Assembly: GCA_002835675.1 (NCBI GenBank)
Contig: PIZR01000001.1
Span: 204,658-268,657, forward strand
Direction of reading: 5' to 3'
From: Bacillus sp. BA3
GTDB taxonomy: Bacteria; Bacillota; Bacilli; Bacillales; DSM-1321
Length of the DNA: 64,000 bases
Part shown: one piece after another, positions 26,061 through 35,846 of the stretch
Numbering within the stretch: position 1 is the first letter of the stretch
Layout: each line of letters starts with the position of its first letter
Translations under genes and position numbers: made by a program
The notes under the pieces: model-generated
Told to the model about the DNA's origin: nothing
Seen by the model: only the letters and a program-made list of their open reading frames with translations
Databases searched by the model: none

Positions 26061-27233
26061 ATGAATAGAGAAGCCGTCATAGTTTCTGCAGTTCGAACAG
26101 CAATTGGAAAGCAGGGAGGTGCACTTGCATCTGTTCCTGCCCATGTATTTGGAGCAGAAGTGATGAAAGAAGCCTTGAAACGAGCGAATGTCGAACCTCG
26201 AATGATAGATGATGTAATCATGGGGAATGTGTTAAGCGGGGGTGGAAACATTGCCAGGTTAACTGCACTGGAAACTGGCCTCTCAATTCATCTTCCGGGA
26301 CTGACTGTCGATCGTCAATGCGGCTCGGGAATAAATGCTGTCAACTTGGCTGCACAAGCGATCCGGGCTAGCGAAGGAGATGTCTATATCGCCGGTGGGG
26401 TCGAGAGCATGAGCAGGGCGCCATACTTGATGGATCGTCCGGAAAAAGCATACAGTGCAAAGCCGCCACAGTTCAGAAAGTCACGGTTGTCCCCGAAGGT
26501 GATCGGCGATCCCCCGATGGGAATCACTGCTGAAAACTTAGCGGAAAAATATGAGGTCAGCAGGGAAGAACAAGATGAATTCGCTCTACAAAGCCAAAAA
26601 AATATGGCCAGAGCCGTGGAAGAGGGCCGTTTCAATGAGCAAATTGCGCCTATTTACATTCCAGTCAGAAAAGGTGACGATATTGAATTTAAATTGGATG
26701 AACATCCACGACCGCAAATAACGAAAGAAGGGCTAGCCAAATTATTGCCTGCGTTTTTAGAAGGCGGGTCCGTGACTGCAGGCAATAGTTCGGGATTGAA
26801 TGATGCAGCATCAGCATTGGTCATCATGTCGAGGGAAAAAGCGGTGGAATTGGGGATTAAGCCTTTAGCGACGATCAGGGCACAGGCCGTTGCAGGGGTA
26901 GATCCAAATTATATGGGAATAGGACCTGTTCCCGCTATAAGAAAGGTAATGGAGAAATCAGGGCTTTCCTTAAATGAAATGGACATCATTGAAATTAATG
27001 AAGCATTCGCTGCTCAAGTCATTGCTTGCAATCGGGAGCTTGATATGAATCCCGCCAGAGTGAATGTGAATGGGGGAGCCATAGCACATGGACACCCACT
27101 AGGTGCGACGGGTGCCATCCTCATTACGAAAGCGGTTTATGAATTGAAGCGTTCTGCCGGAAGGTTTGCTCTTATTACGGCTTGCATTGGAGGCGGACAG
27201 GGAATTGCTACGATAATTGAACGTGAAGCTTGA
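26061..27233 (+). CDS. Thiolase (acetyl-CoA C-acyltransferase), first copy
   Basis: The 390-residue enzyme cleaves 3-ketoacyl-CoA or condenses acetyl-CoA. The nucleophilic cysteine is in VDRQCGSG near residue 87, the histidine in NGGAIAHGHPLGATG near 345, and the second cysteine in TACIGGGQG near the C-terminus. I use ATG 26061, which begins at the family N-terminus ([16 protein letters not shown]) with AAAGGAG upstream, rather than the longer frame from 26013. Confidence 0.9.
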   Translation: MNREAVIVSAVRTAIGKQGGALASVPAHVFGAEVMKEALKRANVEPRMIDDVIMGNVLSGGGNIARLTALETGLSIHLPGLTVDRQCGSGINAVNLAAQAIRASEGDVYIAGGVESMSRAPYLMDRPEKAYSAKPPQFRKSRLSPKVIGDPPMGITAENLAEKYEVSREEQDEFALQSQKNMARAVEEGRFNEQIAPIYIPVRKGDDIEFKLDEHPRPQITKEGLAKLLPAFLEGGSVTAGNSSGLNDAASALVIMSREKAVELGIKPLATIRAQAVAGVDPNYMGIGPVPAIRKVMEKSGLSLNEMDIIEINEAFAAQVIACNRELDMNPARVNVNGGAIAHGHPLGATGAILITKAVYELKRSAGRFALITACIGGGQGIATIIEREA

Positions 27234-27370
27234 TTTTGTAAGTGTGTTTAGCAGAATACATTGAATTCCGTTAAATGGTTAGATGACACAGCATTCAGCT
27301 CTATATGCCCTATTAAGAAAACTTGTACAATGGCTGCTATACATGAACAGACCTAAGGAGGAATAAACTC

Positions 27371-28519
27371 ATGACAATCACTTTAACCAAGGAAATGCAG
27401 CAAATGAAGGAAATGATCCGTAATTTTGTTGAAAGGGAAGTGGAGCCCTACGCCTTACAAATTGAAGAAGAAGATGCCATCCCTGAGCATTTGGTGGAAA
27501 AAGCAAAAGACCTTGGCTTATTCGGGATAAGCATTCCCGAACAATACGGTGGAATTGGCTTAAATTCGGTGGGAAAAGCTACCGTATTAGAGCAGTTAGG
27601 AAGGACACATAATGGTTTTGTTTCTTTAATAAGCGCTCACACCGGGATTGGAAGTACAGGTTTGGTTAAGCTTGCATCCGAACATTTGAAAAATAAATAC
27701 TTGCCAGAAATGGCAGCAGGCACGAAAATTGGTGCCTTTGCTTTATCTGAACCAGGAGCGGGATCGGATGCAACCAATTTGGCAACAAGTGCAGAAAAGA
27801 ATGGTGATTACTGGGTGATGAACGGGACGAAACATTTCATCACGAATGGGCCGATTGCTGATGTTTATACAGTATTCGCTCTAACGGATAAAGATAAAGG
27901 GGCAAAGGGGGGGATTACCGCTTTTTTAGTAGAAAGAGATTTTCCCGGTTTGACTGTCGGCAAAAAGGACAAAAAAATGGGGTTGAGGGGATCATATACC
28001 TCACAGGTCATTTTCGAGGATTGTATCATACCTGAAGAAAATGTTATCGGCGAAGTCGGAATGGGATATATCTCTGCCCTGAAAATTTTAGGTGAAGGGC
28101 GTGTAGGTTTGGCTGCAAGAGCAGTGGGGTCAAGCGGTAAATTGATTGAATTATCAGCTAAGTATGCAAAAGAGCGCATTCAATTCGGTAAACCAATCGC
28201 AGACAACCAAGCGATTCAATGGATGCTTGCTGATATGGCAACCGAAACGGAAGCCGCAAGGGCATTGACGATGATGGCGGCACAAAAGATTGATGAAGGA
28301 AAAAAAGTGATCAAGGAAGCATCAATGGCAAAGCTGTTCGCTTCAGACGTGTTTAATCGGGTCGCGGATAAAGCGGTTCAAATTCATGGCGGAATGGGAT
28401 ATATGGCTGAATATCCAGTTGAACGTTTTTATCGGGATGCCCGCATAACGAAGATCTATGAAGGAACGAATGAAATCCAACGTTTAATCATAGCAAGGAA
28501 TGTCTTGGAAGAGTGTTAA
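27371..28519 (+). CDS. Acyl-CoA dehydrogenase
   Basis: The 382-residue flavoprotein carries out the first step of beta-oxidation, introducing the C2-C3 double bond. Family signatures are FALSEPGAGSDATN near residue 125 and the C-terminal KIYEGTNEIQRLIIARNVL, whose glutamate is the catalytic base. The flavin-binding FITNGPIADVYTVFA segment is intact. AAGGAGGAA precedes the start. It lies between the two thiolase genes. Chain-length preference is not predictable. Confidence 0.92.
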   Translation: MTITLTKEMQQMKEMIRNFVEREVEPYALQIEEEDAIPEHLVEKAKDLGLFGISIPEQYGGIGLNSVGKATVLEQLGRTHNGFVSLISAHTGIGSTGLVKLASEHLKNKYLPEMAAGTKIGAFALSEPGAGSDATNLATSAEKNGDYWVMNGTKHFITNGPIADVYTVFALTDKDKGAKGGITAFLVERDFPGLTVGKKDKKMGLRGSYTSQVIFEDCIIPEENVIGEVGMGYISALKILGEGRVGLAARAVGSSGKLIELSAKYAKERIQFGKPIADNQAIQWMLADMATETEAARALTMMAAQKIDEGKKVIKEASMAKLFASDVFNRVADKAVQIHGGMGYMAEYPVERFYRDARITKIYEGTNEIQRLIIARNVLEEC

Positions 28520-28589
28520 TTTCTTACTGATTGATTCAGGCAGGTAGTCTTTTGCCTATGAATCTGGAATTTCAAGGGGGAGGAACGAA

Positions 28590-29774
28590 ATGGGAGAAGA
28601 TATCGTGATCGTGAGTGCTGTACGAACACCAATTGGAAGGTACGGTGGAGCATTTAAAGAAATCAGTTCCGGTCATTTGGCGAGCATTGCCATTAAAGAA
28701 GCGGTCAAGCGGGCGAATATTGCAGCTGAACAAGTGGACGAAGTCATTTTCGGGGAGGTTAGGCAAACGACCGAATCCTCGAATGTAGCCAGAGTTGCAG
28801 CACTGCGCTCAGGAATTCCCGATTCGACACCGGCTTTTACGGTAAACCGCTTATGTGCATCCGGAATGCAGGCCATCACCTCAGCAGCACAGCAAATAAG
28901 CTCAGGTCAAGCAAATATAGTAGTTGCCGGCGGTACGGAAAGCATGAGCCGCGCACCGCTTTATTTAAGAAGTGCCCGTTTTGGGGGAGACCGGACAAGG
29001 CTAGTGGATTCTAATACTGAAGCTGGACAGCAGCCTCAAGAAATTTATGGAAAAAGTTTAGGGATGGGAATTACCGCTGAAAATGTCGCACAGCGATACA
29101 ACATTTCCAGGGAAGAACAAGATGCCTTTTCAGTGGAAAGTCAACGAAGAGCGGCGCAAGCGATAAAAGAAGGAAAGTTCAAGGATGAGATCGTTCCTGT
29201 CCAGGTCTCTGACAGGAAGAGTACGGTTACAATTGAAACGGATGAATATCCACGCCCCGATACCACAATGGAAAAGCTTGCAAGCTTAAAACCGGCATTC
29301 AGGGAAAACGGAACCGTCACTGCAGGGAATGCTTGTGGCCGTAATGACGGGGCAGCTGCATTGGTATTAATGAAGGCCAGTGAAGCGGAACGGTTGCAAG
29401 TACAGCCAATCGCAAAGATCGTCGATTGGGCGACTGCCGGAGTTTCTCCTGATGTGATGGGAATTGGTCCAGTACCAGCCGTTGGAAAACTTATGGAGCG
29501 CACCGGGAAAAAAGTTGAAGAAATTGGGCTTTTCGAATTAAATGAAGCGTTCGCTTCACAAGCATTGGCAGTAATCAGGGATTTATCGTTAGATGAAAAC
29601 AAGGTGAATGTAAACGGAGGCGCCATTGCACTTGGGCACCCAGTCGGATCGACGGGCGCAAGGATCGTGACAACGCTAATACATGAACTGATTCGCAGGA
29701 AAGAAAGATATGGAGTTGCTACACTTTGTGTTGGCGGCGGACAGGGAATGGCTATCATGATTGAAACGACTTAG
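28590..29774 (+). CDS. Thiolase (acetyl-CoA acetyltransferase type), second copy
   Basis: The 394-residue protein has the thiolase cysteine in [10 protein letters not shown] near residue 88, [11 protein letters not shown] near 350 and [10 protein letters not shown] at the C-terminus. The CASGMQA form and GIPDS context resemble short-chain acetoacetyl-CoA thiolases, while the first copy is closer to broad-range enzymes; this split of roles is inferred. GGGGGAGG precedes the ATG. Confidence 0.9.
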   Translation: MGEDIVIVSAVRTPIGRYGGAFKEISSGHLASIAIKEAVKRANIAAEQVDEVIFGEVRQTTESSNVARVAALRSGIPDSTPAFTVNRLCASGMQAITSAAQQISSGQANIVVAGGTESMSRAPLYLRSARFGGDRTRLVDSNTEAGQQPQEIYGKSLGMGITAENVAQRYNISREEQDAFSVESQRRAAQAIKEGKFKDEIVPVQVSDRKSTVTIETDEYPRPDTTMEKLASLKPAFRENGTVTAGNACGRNDGAAALVLMKASEAERLQVQPIAKIVDWATAGVSPDVMGIGPVPAVGKLMERTGKKVEEIGLFELNEAFASQALAVIRDLSLDENKVNVNGGAIALGHPVGSTGARIVTTLIHELIRRKERYGVATLCVGGGQGMAIMIETT

Positions 29775-29860
29775 GCCAACGATAAAGGAGTGGATACCCT
29801 ATACGTTTCTGCTCCTTTCCGTATATAAGTTGAATCGCGCATAAGTGAGGGGGAGAAAGA

Positions 29861-30265
29861 TTGCCAGTTGAAGTGGAGGATATTCGGAATCAATTCGAAA
29901 GTAGTGCATTCTTTTCACATATAGGGTTTGAAATCATTCGGTTTGAAGAAGGGAATGTAACAATAAAGCTAAACATTGAAGAACATTTACTTAATGTTAA
30001 TGGATCACTGCACGGGGGCATTCATGCCACCATGCTGGATACCATTCTAGGAATGGTGACTCGTTCCGTTACCAAATCTAAAGTTGTGACGACAAGCTTA
30101 ACTGTACATTATTTAGCCAGCATATCAAGCGGGGAACTATTCGCGGAAGCAAAAGTCCTTCAAAAAGGATACAAAATTGCCTTTACTGAAGGAGAAATAA
30201 AAGATACTGAAGGCAACATCATTGCAAAGGGCACAGGAATTTTTAAAATCATTCGTGATAAATGA
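29861..30265 (+). CDS. Hotdog-fold acyl-CoA thioesterase (PaaI type)
   Basis: The 134-residue protein has the PaaI hotdog pattern: LLNVNGSLHGGIHATMLDTILG (catalytic HGG and Asp region) followed by VVTTSLTVHYLASISSGELFAEAKVL. It would hydrolyse acyl- or phenylacyl-CoA to release CoA. The start is TTG at 29861 with GGGGGAG at the right spacing. It stands between the second thiolase and the second ligase, perhaps guarding against CoA trapping. Confidence 0.88.
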   Translation: MPVEVEDIRNQFESSAFFSHIGFEIIRFEEGNVTIKLNIEEHLLNVNGSLHGGIHATMLDTILGMVTRSVTKSKVVTTSLTVHYLASISSGELFAEAKVLQKGYKIAFTEGEIKDTEGNIIAKGTGIFKIIRDK

Positions 30266-30336
30266 GGCAAGGATATCAAGTCGGCTGATAAGTGACTATG
30301 CTCCATTTTACTAGAAAAGAATGAGGTGTGAAAAAA

Positions 30337-31935
30337 TTGACTAGAGCTTGGCATGGATTTTATCCGAGAGAAACTCCTGCTGAAATTGATATTCCAACAT
30401 TGTCATTATATGGACTCCTTGAACGTTCAGCCCAACTTTACCCAACCTGCAAAGCCGTAATAGATGGGGATCGGGAAATGACATATATGGAATTAAAGGA
30501 TGCCTCAGATCGCTTTGCTGTGAATTTAGACAAACGAGGATTTCAAAAAGACGATCGCATAGCAATCATGCTGCCAAATTGTCTAGAATATATCATTGCC
30601 TATTATGCCATTCATCGTTTGGGAGGTATGGTCGTTCAAGTGAACCCGCTATATCGGTCTAGTGAATTGGATTATATATTACGGGATTCAGAAGCCAATT
30701 GGTTCATTGGGCGTGAGGAACAAAGGGGAAAATTAGTGCTAACAAGTTTTTCTGATAGATTAACGTTCATATCTGCCGAGGAATTAATAGAAACTGGAAC
30801 GGATTTATCAAGGAAGGATAAGGAACTTCCTGCCCTGGCTATCGACCCCAAGGAGGCTGTGGCTGTTCTTCAATATACAGGAGGGACTACAGGGAAATCA
30901 AAAGGGGTCATGCTTACGCATTTTAATTTGATCTCGAATGTATTCCAAGACTTTGCCTTCACGGCGAATGCACTTCATCTCCAAAGGCCTGGCGAACGGC
31001 TGCTTGGCTTGACCCCATTATTCCATGTGTTTGGTAATGGACGATTGAATAGTGCCATATATGCCGGATCAACTTATATCACATTAGAGAGATTTGAAAT
31101 AGATAAAGTAGTGGATTTGATTCGAACACATAGGCCAACCATTTTTCCTGGTGTCCCGACCATGTATATTGCTTTACTGAATCACCCGGATATAACGGCT
31201 GACGATTTAAGTTGCTTTAAGTACTGCAGCTGTGGCTCTGCGCCGCTCCCGATAGAAATCATTCATCAGTTCGAAAAAAAATTCCGGGTTACAATATTGG
31301 AAGGTTTTGGAATGTCAGAAACATCTCCCACTACCCACCGCAATCCAGTGATAGGACAGAAAAAACCAGGAAGTATCGGAATTCCGTATCCCAATACCGA
31401 TGCTAAAATCGTCGATCTGAAATCAGGTGTTGATGAATTGCCAGCAGGAGAAACAGGCGAACTGATCATTAAAGGTCCGCAAGTAATGAGGGGATATTGG
31501 AAAAATCCAGAGGAAACGGCAACAGCTTTGCGAGATGGATGGCTTTACACTGGGGATATCGCGACGATGGATGAAGACGGATATTTTTATATCGTAGGCA
31601 GGAAGAAAGATATGATCATTGCAAGTGGTTATAATGTTTATCCAATTGAAGTCGAGGATATTATTTATCAGCATCCAGCCGTAAAAGAGACTTGTGTGTA
31701 TGGAGTACCGGATTCATACCGTGGGGAAACGATAAAAGCGGTTATAGTCTTAAAGAAAGGAAAGTCAGTCTCGGAGCAGGAAATCAGGGAGTTTTGCATG
31801 CAACGATTGGCCAGATATAAAGTGCCGCGAAGTTTTGAGTTCAGGGAGCAACTGCCAAAATCAGCTGTCGGGAAAATATTGCGCAGAATATTAATGGAGG
31901 AAGCAACGCAGAGTCCTATTGCCGGGGAGAGATAA
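30337..31935 (+). CDS. Acyl-CoA synthetase (AMP-forming ligase), second copy
   Basis: The 532-residue ligase shows the same motifs as the one at 23002: YTGGTTGKSKGVMLTH, EGFGMSETSPTTHRNP, YTGDIATMDEDGYFYIVGRKKDMI and a terminal SAVGKILRRIL lysine. The TTG at 30337 lies eight bases after GAGGTG and is preferred to the GTG at 30328, which overlaps that site. Two paralogous ligases at the two ends of one cluster suggest two acids or two chain lengths as substrates. Confidence 0.88.
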   Translation: MTRAWHGFYPRETPAEIDIPTLSLYGLLERSAQLYPTCKAVIDGDREMTYMELKDASDRFAVNLDKRGFQKDDRIAIMLPNCLEYIIAYYAIHRLGGMVVQVNPLYRSSELDYILRDSEANWFIGREEQRGKLVLTSFSDRLTFISAEELIETGTDLSRKDKELPALAIDPKEAVAVLQYTGGTTGKSKGVMLTHFNLISNVFQDFAFTANALHLQRPGERLLGLTPLFHVFGNGRLNSAIYAGSTYITLERFEIDKVVDLIRTHRPTIFPGVPTMYIALLNHPDITADDLSCFKYCSCGSAPLPIEIIHQFEKKFRVTILEGFGMSETSPTTHRNPVIGQKKPGSIGIPYPNTDAKIVDLKSGVDELPAGETGELIIKGPQVMRGYWKNPEETATALRDGWLYTGDIATMDEDGYFYIVGRKKDMIIASGYNVYPIEVEDIIYQHPAVKETCVYGVPDSYRGETIKAVIVLKKGKSVSEQEIREFCMQRLARYKVPRSFEFREQLPKSAVGKILRRILMEEATQSPIAGER

Positions 31936-31970
31936 GCATATCTGTTATCAGTGAGCTCAGATGAAACCTT

Positions 31971-32007
31971 AAATAAGTGAAACCTTTTTTCGAGGTTCCC
32001 CTTATTT
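31971..32007. terminator. Terminator between the acyl-CoA cluster and the minus-strand gene
   Basis: AAATAAG (31971-31977) pairs with 32001-32007, extended internally by GAAACC/GGTTCC. The loop contains a T-run. Confidence 0.55.
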
Positions 32008-32027
32008 AGGGTTTATAGACTATAAAA

Positions 32028-32780
32028 CTACCTTTCTTTTAGGGGAATTTCAAATGAAGTCCCATTCACCAGTAATTCATGAGACTCACCATCCGCTATA
32101 TCATCGGTAGTGAATGAAAAGGAATCGAGCCGATCTAATTTTGCCTCTGGATCAACCAATAAACCAATTGTGCCTTTTCTCAATTCTCCTGGTTGGTAAT
32201 CTGATCGACTTACTTTTTTTGTCCCTATAAAAGTATCCCCGGAATGGATGAAATTTTTAGAAGGCACATCATATGTAAGATCATCATTGAAAGTAACATT
32301 TTCCATGCTGAAGAACTGAAGTTCCTTCGAATCTTTATTTTCAATAGAATAAGTTATCTCTAGATAAGAAACCTCTTCATCGATATCCGTTTTAGACAAC
32401 GCCGCCTGTTGATCGATTTCCTCCATGGATAAATTCTCTTTATAATATATCGAATAGGCCTCTTCAAAACTCAATCCTGTATAGGACTTGAGTTCCTCCT
32501 TTGCTTCATCTGTGAGTGATGATAATTGAATCCTGCGGATATCCTTGACTGTGATGACCATCGGTGCCAATTCAAATGACTCATTAATAGACTTCGATTC
32601 TAGTAATGTGAATGATCCCCAATTTTTTTGGCGAACCTTATCGCCGACTTCTTTAAGATGGATCCCGCCATATTCCTCCACCTCAGGAATTTTGGATTCC
32701 TTGGCTTCCGCATTTTTCCCTTTTTCAGTTTGATCGCTCCCGAAATAATTGTAGGCAATTACACTTATACAAATAAGCAA
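32028..32780 (-). CDS. Secreted or membrane-anchored protein of unknown function, start damaged or atypical
   Basis: The frame from TTG 32780 gives 250 residues: a hydrophobic N-terminus, a lysine- and glutamate-rich linker and a beta-rich extracellular domain (VSYLEITYSIENKD, FNDDLTYDVPS, GDTFIGTKKV) like DUF4352/telokin-type cell-surface proteins; I do not recognise the family precisely. In frame upstream, codons to 32819 encode RKRWIISTIVGLL, which completes a normal signal anchor, but there is no standard start codon. An ATG at 32826-32824 with AAGGAG just before it is one base out of frame. See the finding on this gene. Confidence 0.6.
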   Translation of the reverse strand: MLICISVIAYNYFGSDQTEKGKNAEAKESKIPEVEEYGGIHLKEVGDKVRQKNWGSFTLLESKSINESFELAPMVITVKDIRRIQLSSLTDEAKEELKSYTGLSFEEAYSIYYKENLSMEEIDQQAALSKTDIDEEVSYLEITYSIENKDSKELQFFSMENVTFNDDLTYDVPSKNFIHSGDTFIGTKKVSRSDYQPGELRKGTIGLLVDPEAKLDRLDSFSFTTDDIADGESHELLVNGTSFEIPLKER

Positions 32781-32985
32781 TAACCCAACAATTGTTGAAA
32801 TGATCCATCTTTTACGGATACTTCATCACTCCTTGTCTTAAAACGTTGATGTCAAAGTATAATATACCATTTTTTCTGCAAATGGCAGGATTGGGTAACT
32901 GAAGAAATTAAAAGGGATGAGCCCGGTAGATTTCCGAGTTCATGCCCTCACAGCTGTGCTTATTTAAATAAAATAAAGTGTCTAA

Positions 32986-33546
32986 CTTTTAGGTTCACTG
33001 GGACGAGGTTACATATCGTATGCCAGCTACCATTCAGTTCCCCTTGTAAAGGACATTAATTTTGAACTTAAAAAAAGGAAGGTGCTGGGTCTCGTTGGGG
33101 AAAGTGGTAGTGGTAAAACCGTTACAAGTATGTCCATTTTACTGCTACTTGACCGGAAAACAACGACAATAGAAGGCAGCATTACCATACGTGAACGCAA
33201 CTTGACTGGTTTAGATGATAAAGAAATGCGTGAAATTCAAGGCAAGTACATCGCATTTATTATGCAAAATCCGATGAATGCATTTACGCCTGTTTTTACA
33301 ATTGGCAATCAATTTGTTGAAACGATTAGGTCTCATACCTCATTGAATAAAAAACAAGCAAAGGAGCTTGCCATCGATGCGATTAAAAATGTAAACCTAC
33401 CAAATCCCGCGAAATCATTAAAAAGCTATCATTTTCAATTGAGTGGAGGTATGCTTCAACGCGTGATGATTGCTCTCCTTTTTGAACACTTGATTAAAGA
33501 GAATAGTGAATTTTTCGTATTTTCAATATTTACAGTCAATATTTGA
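32986..33546 (+). pseudogene. Truncated oligopeptide/nickel-type ABC transporter ATPase
   Basis: This frame holds the first half of an OppD/NikD-type ATPase: LVKDINFELKKRKVLGLVGESGSGKTVTS (Walker A), IAFIMQNPMNAFTPV (Q-loop) and FQLSGGMLQRVMIAL (signature). It then breaks off at the signature and continues into unrelated AT-rich residues, so Walker B and the H-loop are missing. The 5' end also lacks a start codon (TAA at 32983-32985, then open). It is a remnant of a larger transport operon lost by deletion. Confidence 0.85.
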
Positions 33547-33700
33547 AATGGTAGTATAATAATATCTGTTAATAATTATAAAATTATAAGGTTTTTTCAA
33601 AAAAATCATTTTTTTATTATAATGAAAGTTTTTTAAACTAAAATATTATTATTATAGTTAGAATATTTTGTATTTAATTTTCTTAAGGGGATGAATGATA

Positions 33701-34921
33701 ATGAGTATCAAAAAAATGTCAAATTCAATAAAGTCAACTGAAATAGTAGCGCGAACATTTGGAATTTATGAAGAAGCTGTGAGATTAAGAAGAATGATCC
33801 ATGAAAATCCTGAGCTTGGATTTGAAGAGCATAAAACGGCTGAAATTATTGCCAATTATTTAAAAGAGCTTGGAATTGAAGTGAGATCCGGAGTAGCTAA
33901 GACAGGAGTTGTGGGTATTCTTCGAGGAGATAAAGAGGGGCCTGTGCTTGCTTTACGAGCTGATATTGATGCTTTACCTATTCAAGAGAAAACGGATGTA
34001 AGCTACAAGTCTAAAAATCCTGGGGTTATGCATGCCTGCGGACATGATATGCATACCGCAATGTTACTATCTGCCGCTAATATTTTATCTCAAAATAAGC
34101 ATCATATTGCGGGTACAATAAAATTCATTTTTCAACCTGCTGAAGAGATGAAGGGCGGAGGAATAATGATGGTTGAAGAAGGTGTATTAAGCAACCCTCC
34201 CGTTGACCATGTTTTTGCTTTTCATGTTTGGCCTGAATTAGCTACTGGAACATATGGTTTTAGAAATGGTGCGATAATGGCAAGCATGGATTCTTTTGAT
34301 GTTGTATTAAAAGGTAAACAAGGTCACGGGGCAGCACCGCATCAAGGAGTAGATGCTATTGTGGGTGCTGCTCATGTTGTAACAGCTCTACAAACAATTG
34401 TTAGCAGAGAAACTGATCCAGTAGATTCTGTTGTTATTACAATCGGAACAATTGAAGCAGGGGATGGCTATAATATTATTCCTGAAAAAGCTAGTTTTAA
34501 AGGAACTGTACGAACACTTAATGCGACCACTCGTAAGGAAGTGGCAACAAGTATTCAACGAATTATCGAAGGCGTAGCTTCCGCACTTAAATTAGAAGTT
34601 GAAATAAACTATAACTTTACAGTGGGGTATCCTGTTACAATGAATGATCCAAAATTTAATGAACATGTTGCTGCTATTGCTTCTGATTTATTTGGAGAAA
34701 ACTCAGTGCAGTGGTTGACTAAACCTAGTATGGCAAGTGAAGATTTTGCTTTCTATTTAGAAAAAGTCCCGGGTACATTTGTCTTCTTAGGAGTAGGAGA
34801 AAACCCAGAGGATCCGATGAAGCTGCATAGTGACGTATTTTTACCAGATGAAAAAGCGATGATCCAAGGGATTTCCCTTATCGTAGGACTAGCTATAAAT
34901 ACTACTGAAAAAATTCAATAA
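33701..34921 (+). CDS. M20-family amidohydrolase (N-acyl-amino-acid/IAA-amino-acid hydrolase type)
   Basis: The 406-residue enzyme is a dinuclear metal amidohydrolase of the M20D group that hydrolyses N-acyl amino acids or related amides. Metal-ligand motifs are ACGHDMHTAML near residue 110, QPAEEMKGGG near 145, FHVWPELATG near 172 and LHSDVFLPDE near 370. AAGGGG precedes; ATG 33701 has better spacing than 33695. The next two genes encode membrane proteins on the same strand, forming a small operon. No signal peptide is seen, so it works on imported substrate. Confidence 0.88.
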   Translation: MSIKKMSNSIKSTEIVARTFGIYEEAVRLRRMIHENPELGFEEHKTAEIIANYLKELGIEVRSGVAKTGVVGILRGDKEGPVLALRADIDALPIQEKTDVSYKSKNPGVMHACGHDMHTAMLLSAANILSQNKHHIAGTIKFIFQPAEEMKGGGIMMVEEGVLSNPPVDHVFAFHVWPELATGTYGFRNGAIMASMDSFDVVLKGKQGHGAAPHQGVDAIVGAAHVVTALQTIVSRETDPVDSVVITIGTIEAGDGYNIIPEKASFKGTVRTLNATTRKEVATSIQRIIEGVASALKLEVEINYNFTVGYPVTMNDPKFNEHVAAIASDLFGENSVQWLTKPSMASEDFAFYLEKVPGTFVFLGVGENPEDPMKLHSDVFLPDEKAMIQGISLIVGLAINTTEKIQ

Positions 34922-35000
34922 GTTAAAAAATAATAAGCAAAAATAGTGTTGGTTTTCCTTTTTAGAATCAGCATAATTTATAGAAAAGGAGTGTAATAAA

Positions 35001-35825
35001 GTGCAAGAAAATTCTCTGCGTAATTGGAAAATTCATTTATTTGTTTTGATATTAGTCTGTGTTACAGAATTTATTGGCGTAAAAACGTTTAACATTGGGA
35101 TTGGAGCCATTGCATTATTTCCAATGCTGTATGCATTAATTATCGGAGCCATTATTAGTTTACCTTCTTTAAAAATTTTAAAAATGAAGGAAATGAATGT
35201 AGCGGCCAATATTTTAGGAATTTCATTCATGCTTTTTGTAGCCAAATTGGGAATGTTAATGGGGCCTTCATTGCCGAAGATATTTGATGCTGGGATTTCT
35301 TTAGGATTGCAAGAAGTGGGACATTTCGCAGGGACAATCCTATTAGGTTTACCGATTGCTTTATTACTTGGAATGAAAAGAGAAGCAGTCGGTGCTACTT
35401 TTTCAATCGATAGAGAACCTAACTTAGCCATTATTGCTGAAAAATATGGCTCGGATTCACCAGAAGGACGGGGAGCACTAGGCGTATATGTTTGTGGTAC
35501 TTTGTTTGGGGCTTTATATCTGTCAGTGTTAGCAAGTTTTTTGGCTCAAACTGGTTGGTTTCATCCAATTTCACTAGCCATGGGTGCGGGTGTAGGTTCA
35601 GGTAGTATGATGGCTGCCATGTCAGGAGCATTAGCTGTTATATTCCCAGAATCCGCAAAGGATATCGCAGTTTTTGCGGGTGCTGCTAACTTAATTACAA
35701 CAATTTTAGGAACGTATATATGTGTATTCTTTTCTCTTCCTTTAACAAACTATTTATACAAAAAGTTTGAGCCTATTTTAGGGCGAAAGTCAAAAAAAGA
35801 TCAAATGAAAAATATTGAAGCATAG
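35001..35825 (+). CDS. DUF3100 multi-helix membrane protein, probable transporter
   Basis: The 274-residue protein has about eight to nine hydrophobic segments and the DUF3100 features GVYVCGTLFGALYLSVLASFL and AMGAGVGSGSMMAAMSGAL. The start is GTG at 35001 after AAAAGGAG. The function of DUF3100 is not established. Position after an M20 amidohydrolase and before another hydrophobic protein suggests a two-component carrier for the amidohydrolase substrate; this is inference. Confidence 0.75.
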   Translation: MQENSLRNWKIHLFVLILVCVTEFIGVKTFNIGIGAIALFPMLYALIIGAIISLPSLKILKMKEMNVAANILGISFMLFVAKLGMLMGPSLPKIFDAGISLGLQEVGHFAGTILLGLPIALLLGMKREAVGATFSIDREPNLAIIAEKYGSDSPEGRGALGVYVCGTLFGALYLSVLASFLAQTGWFHPISLAMGAGVGSGSMMAAMSGALAVIFPESAKDIAVFAGAANLITTILGTYICVFFSLPLTNYLYKKFEPILGRKSKKDQMKNIEA

Positions 35826-35846
35826 GATATTAAGGGGAGATTTTAT

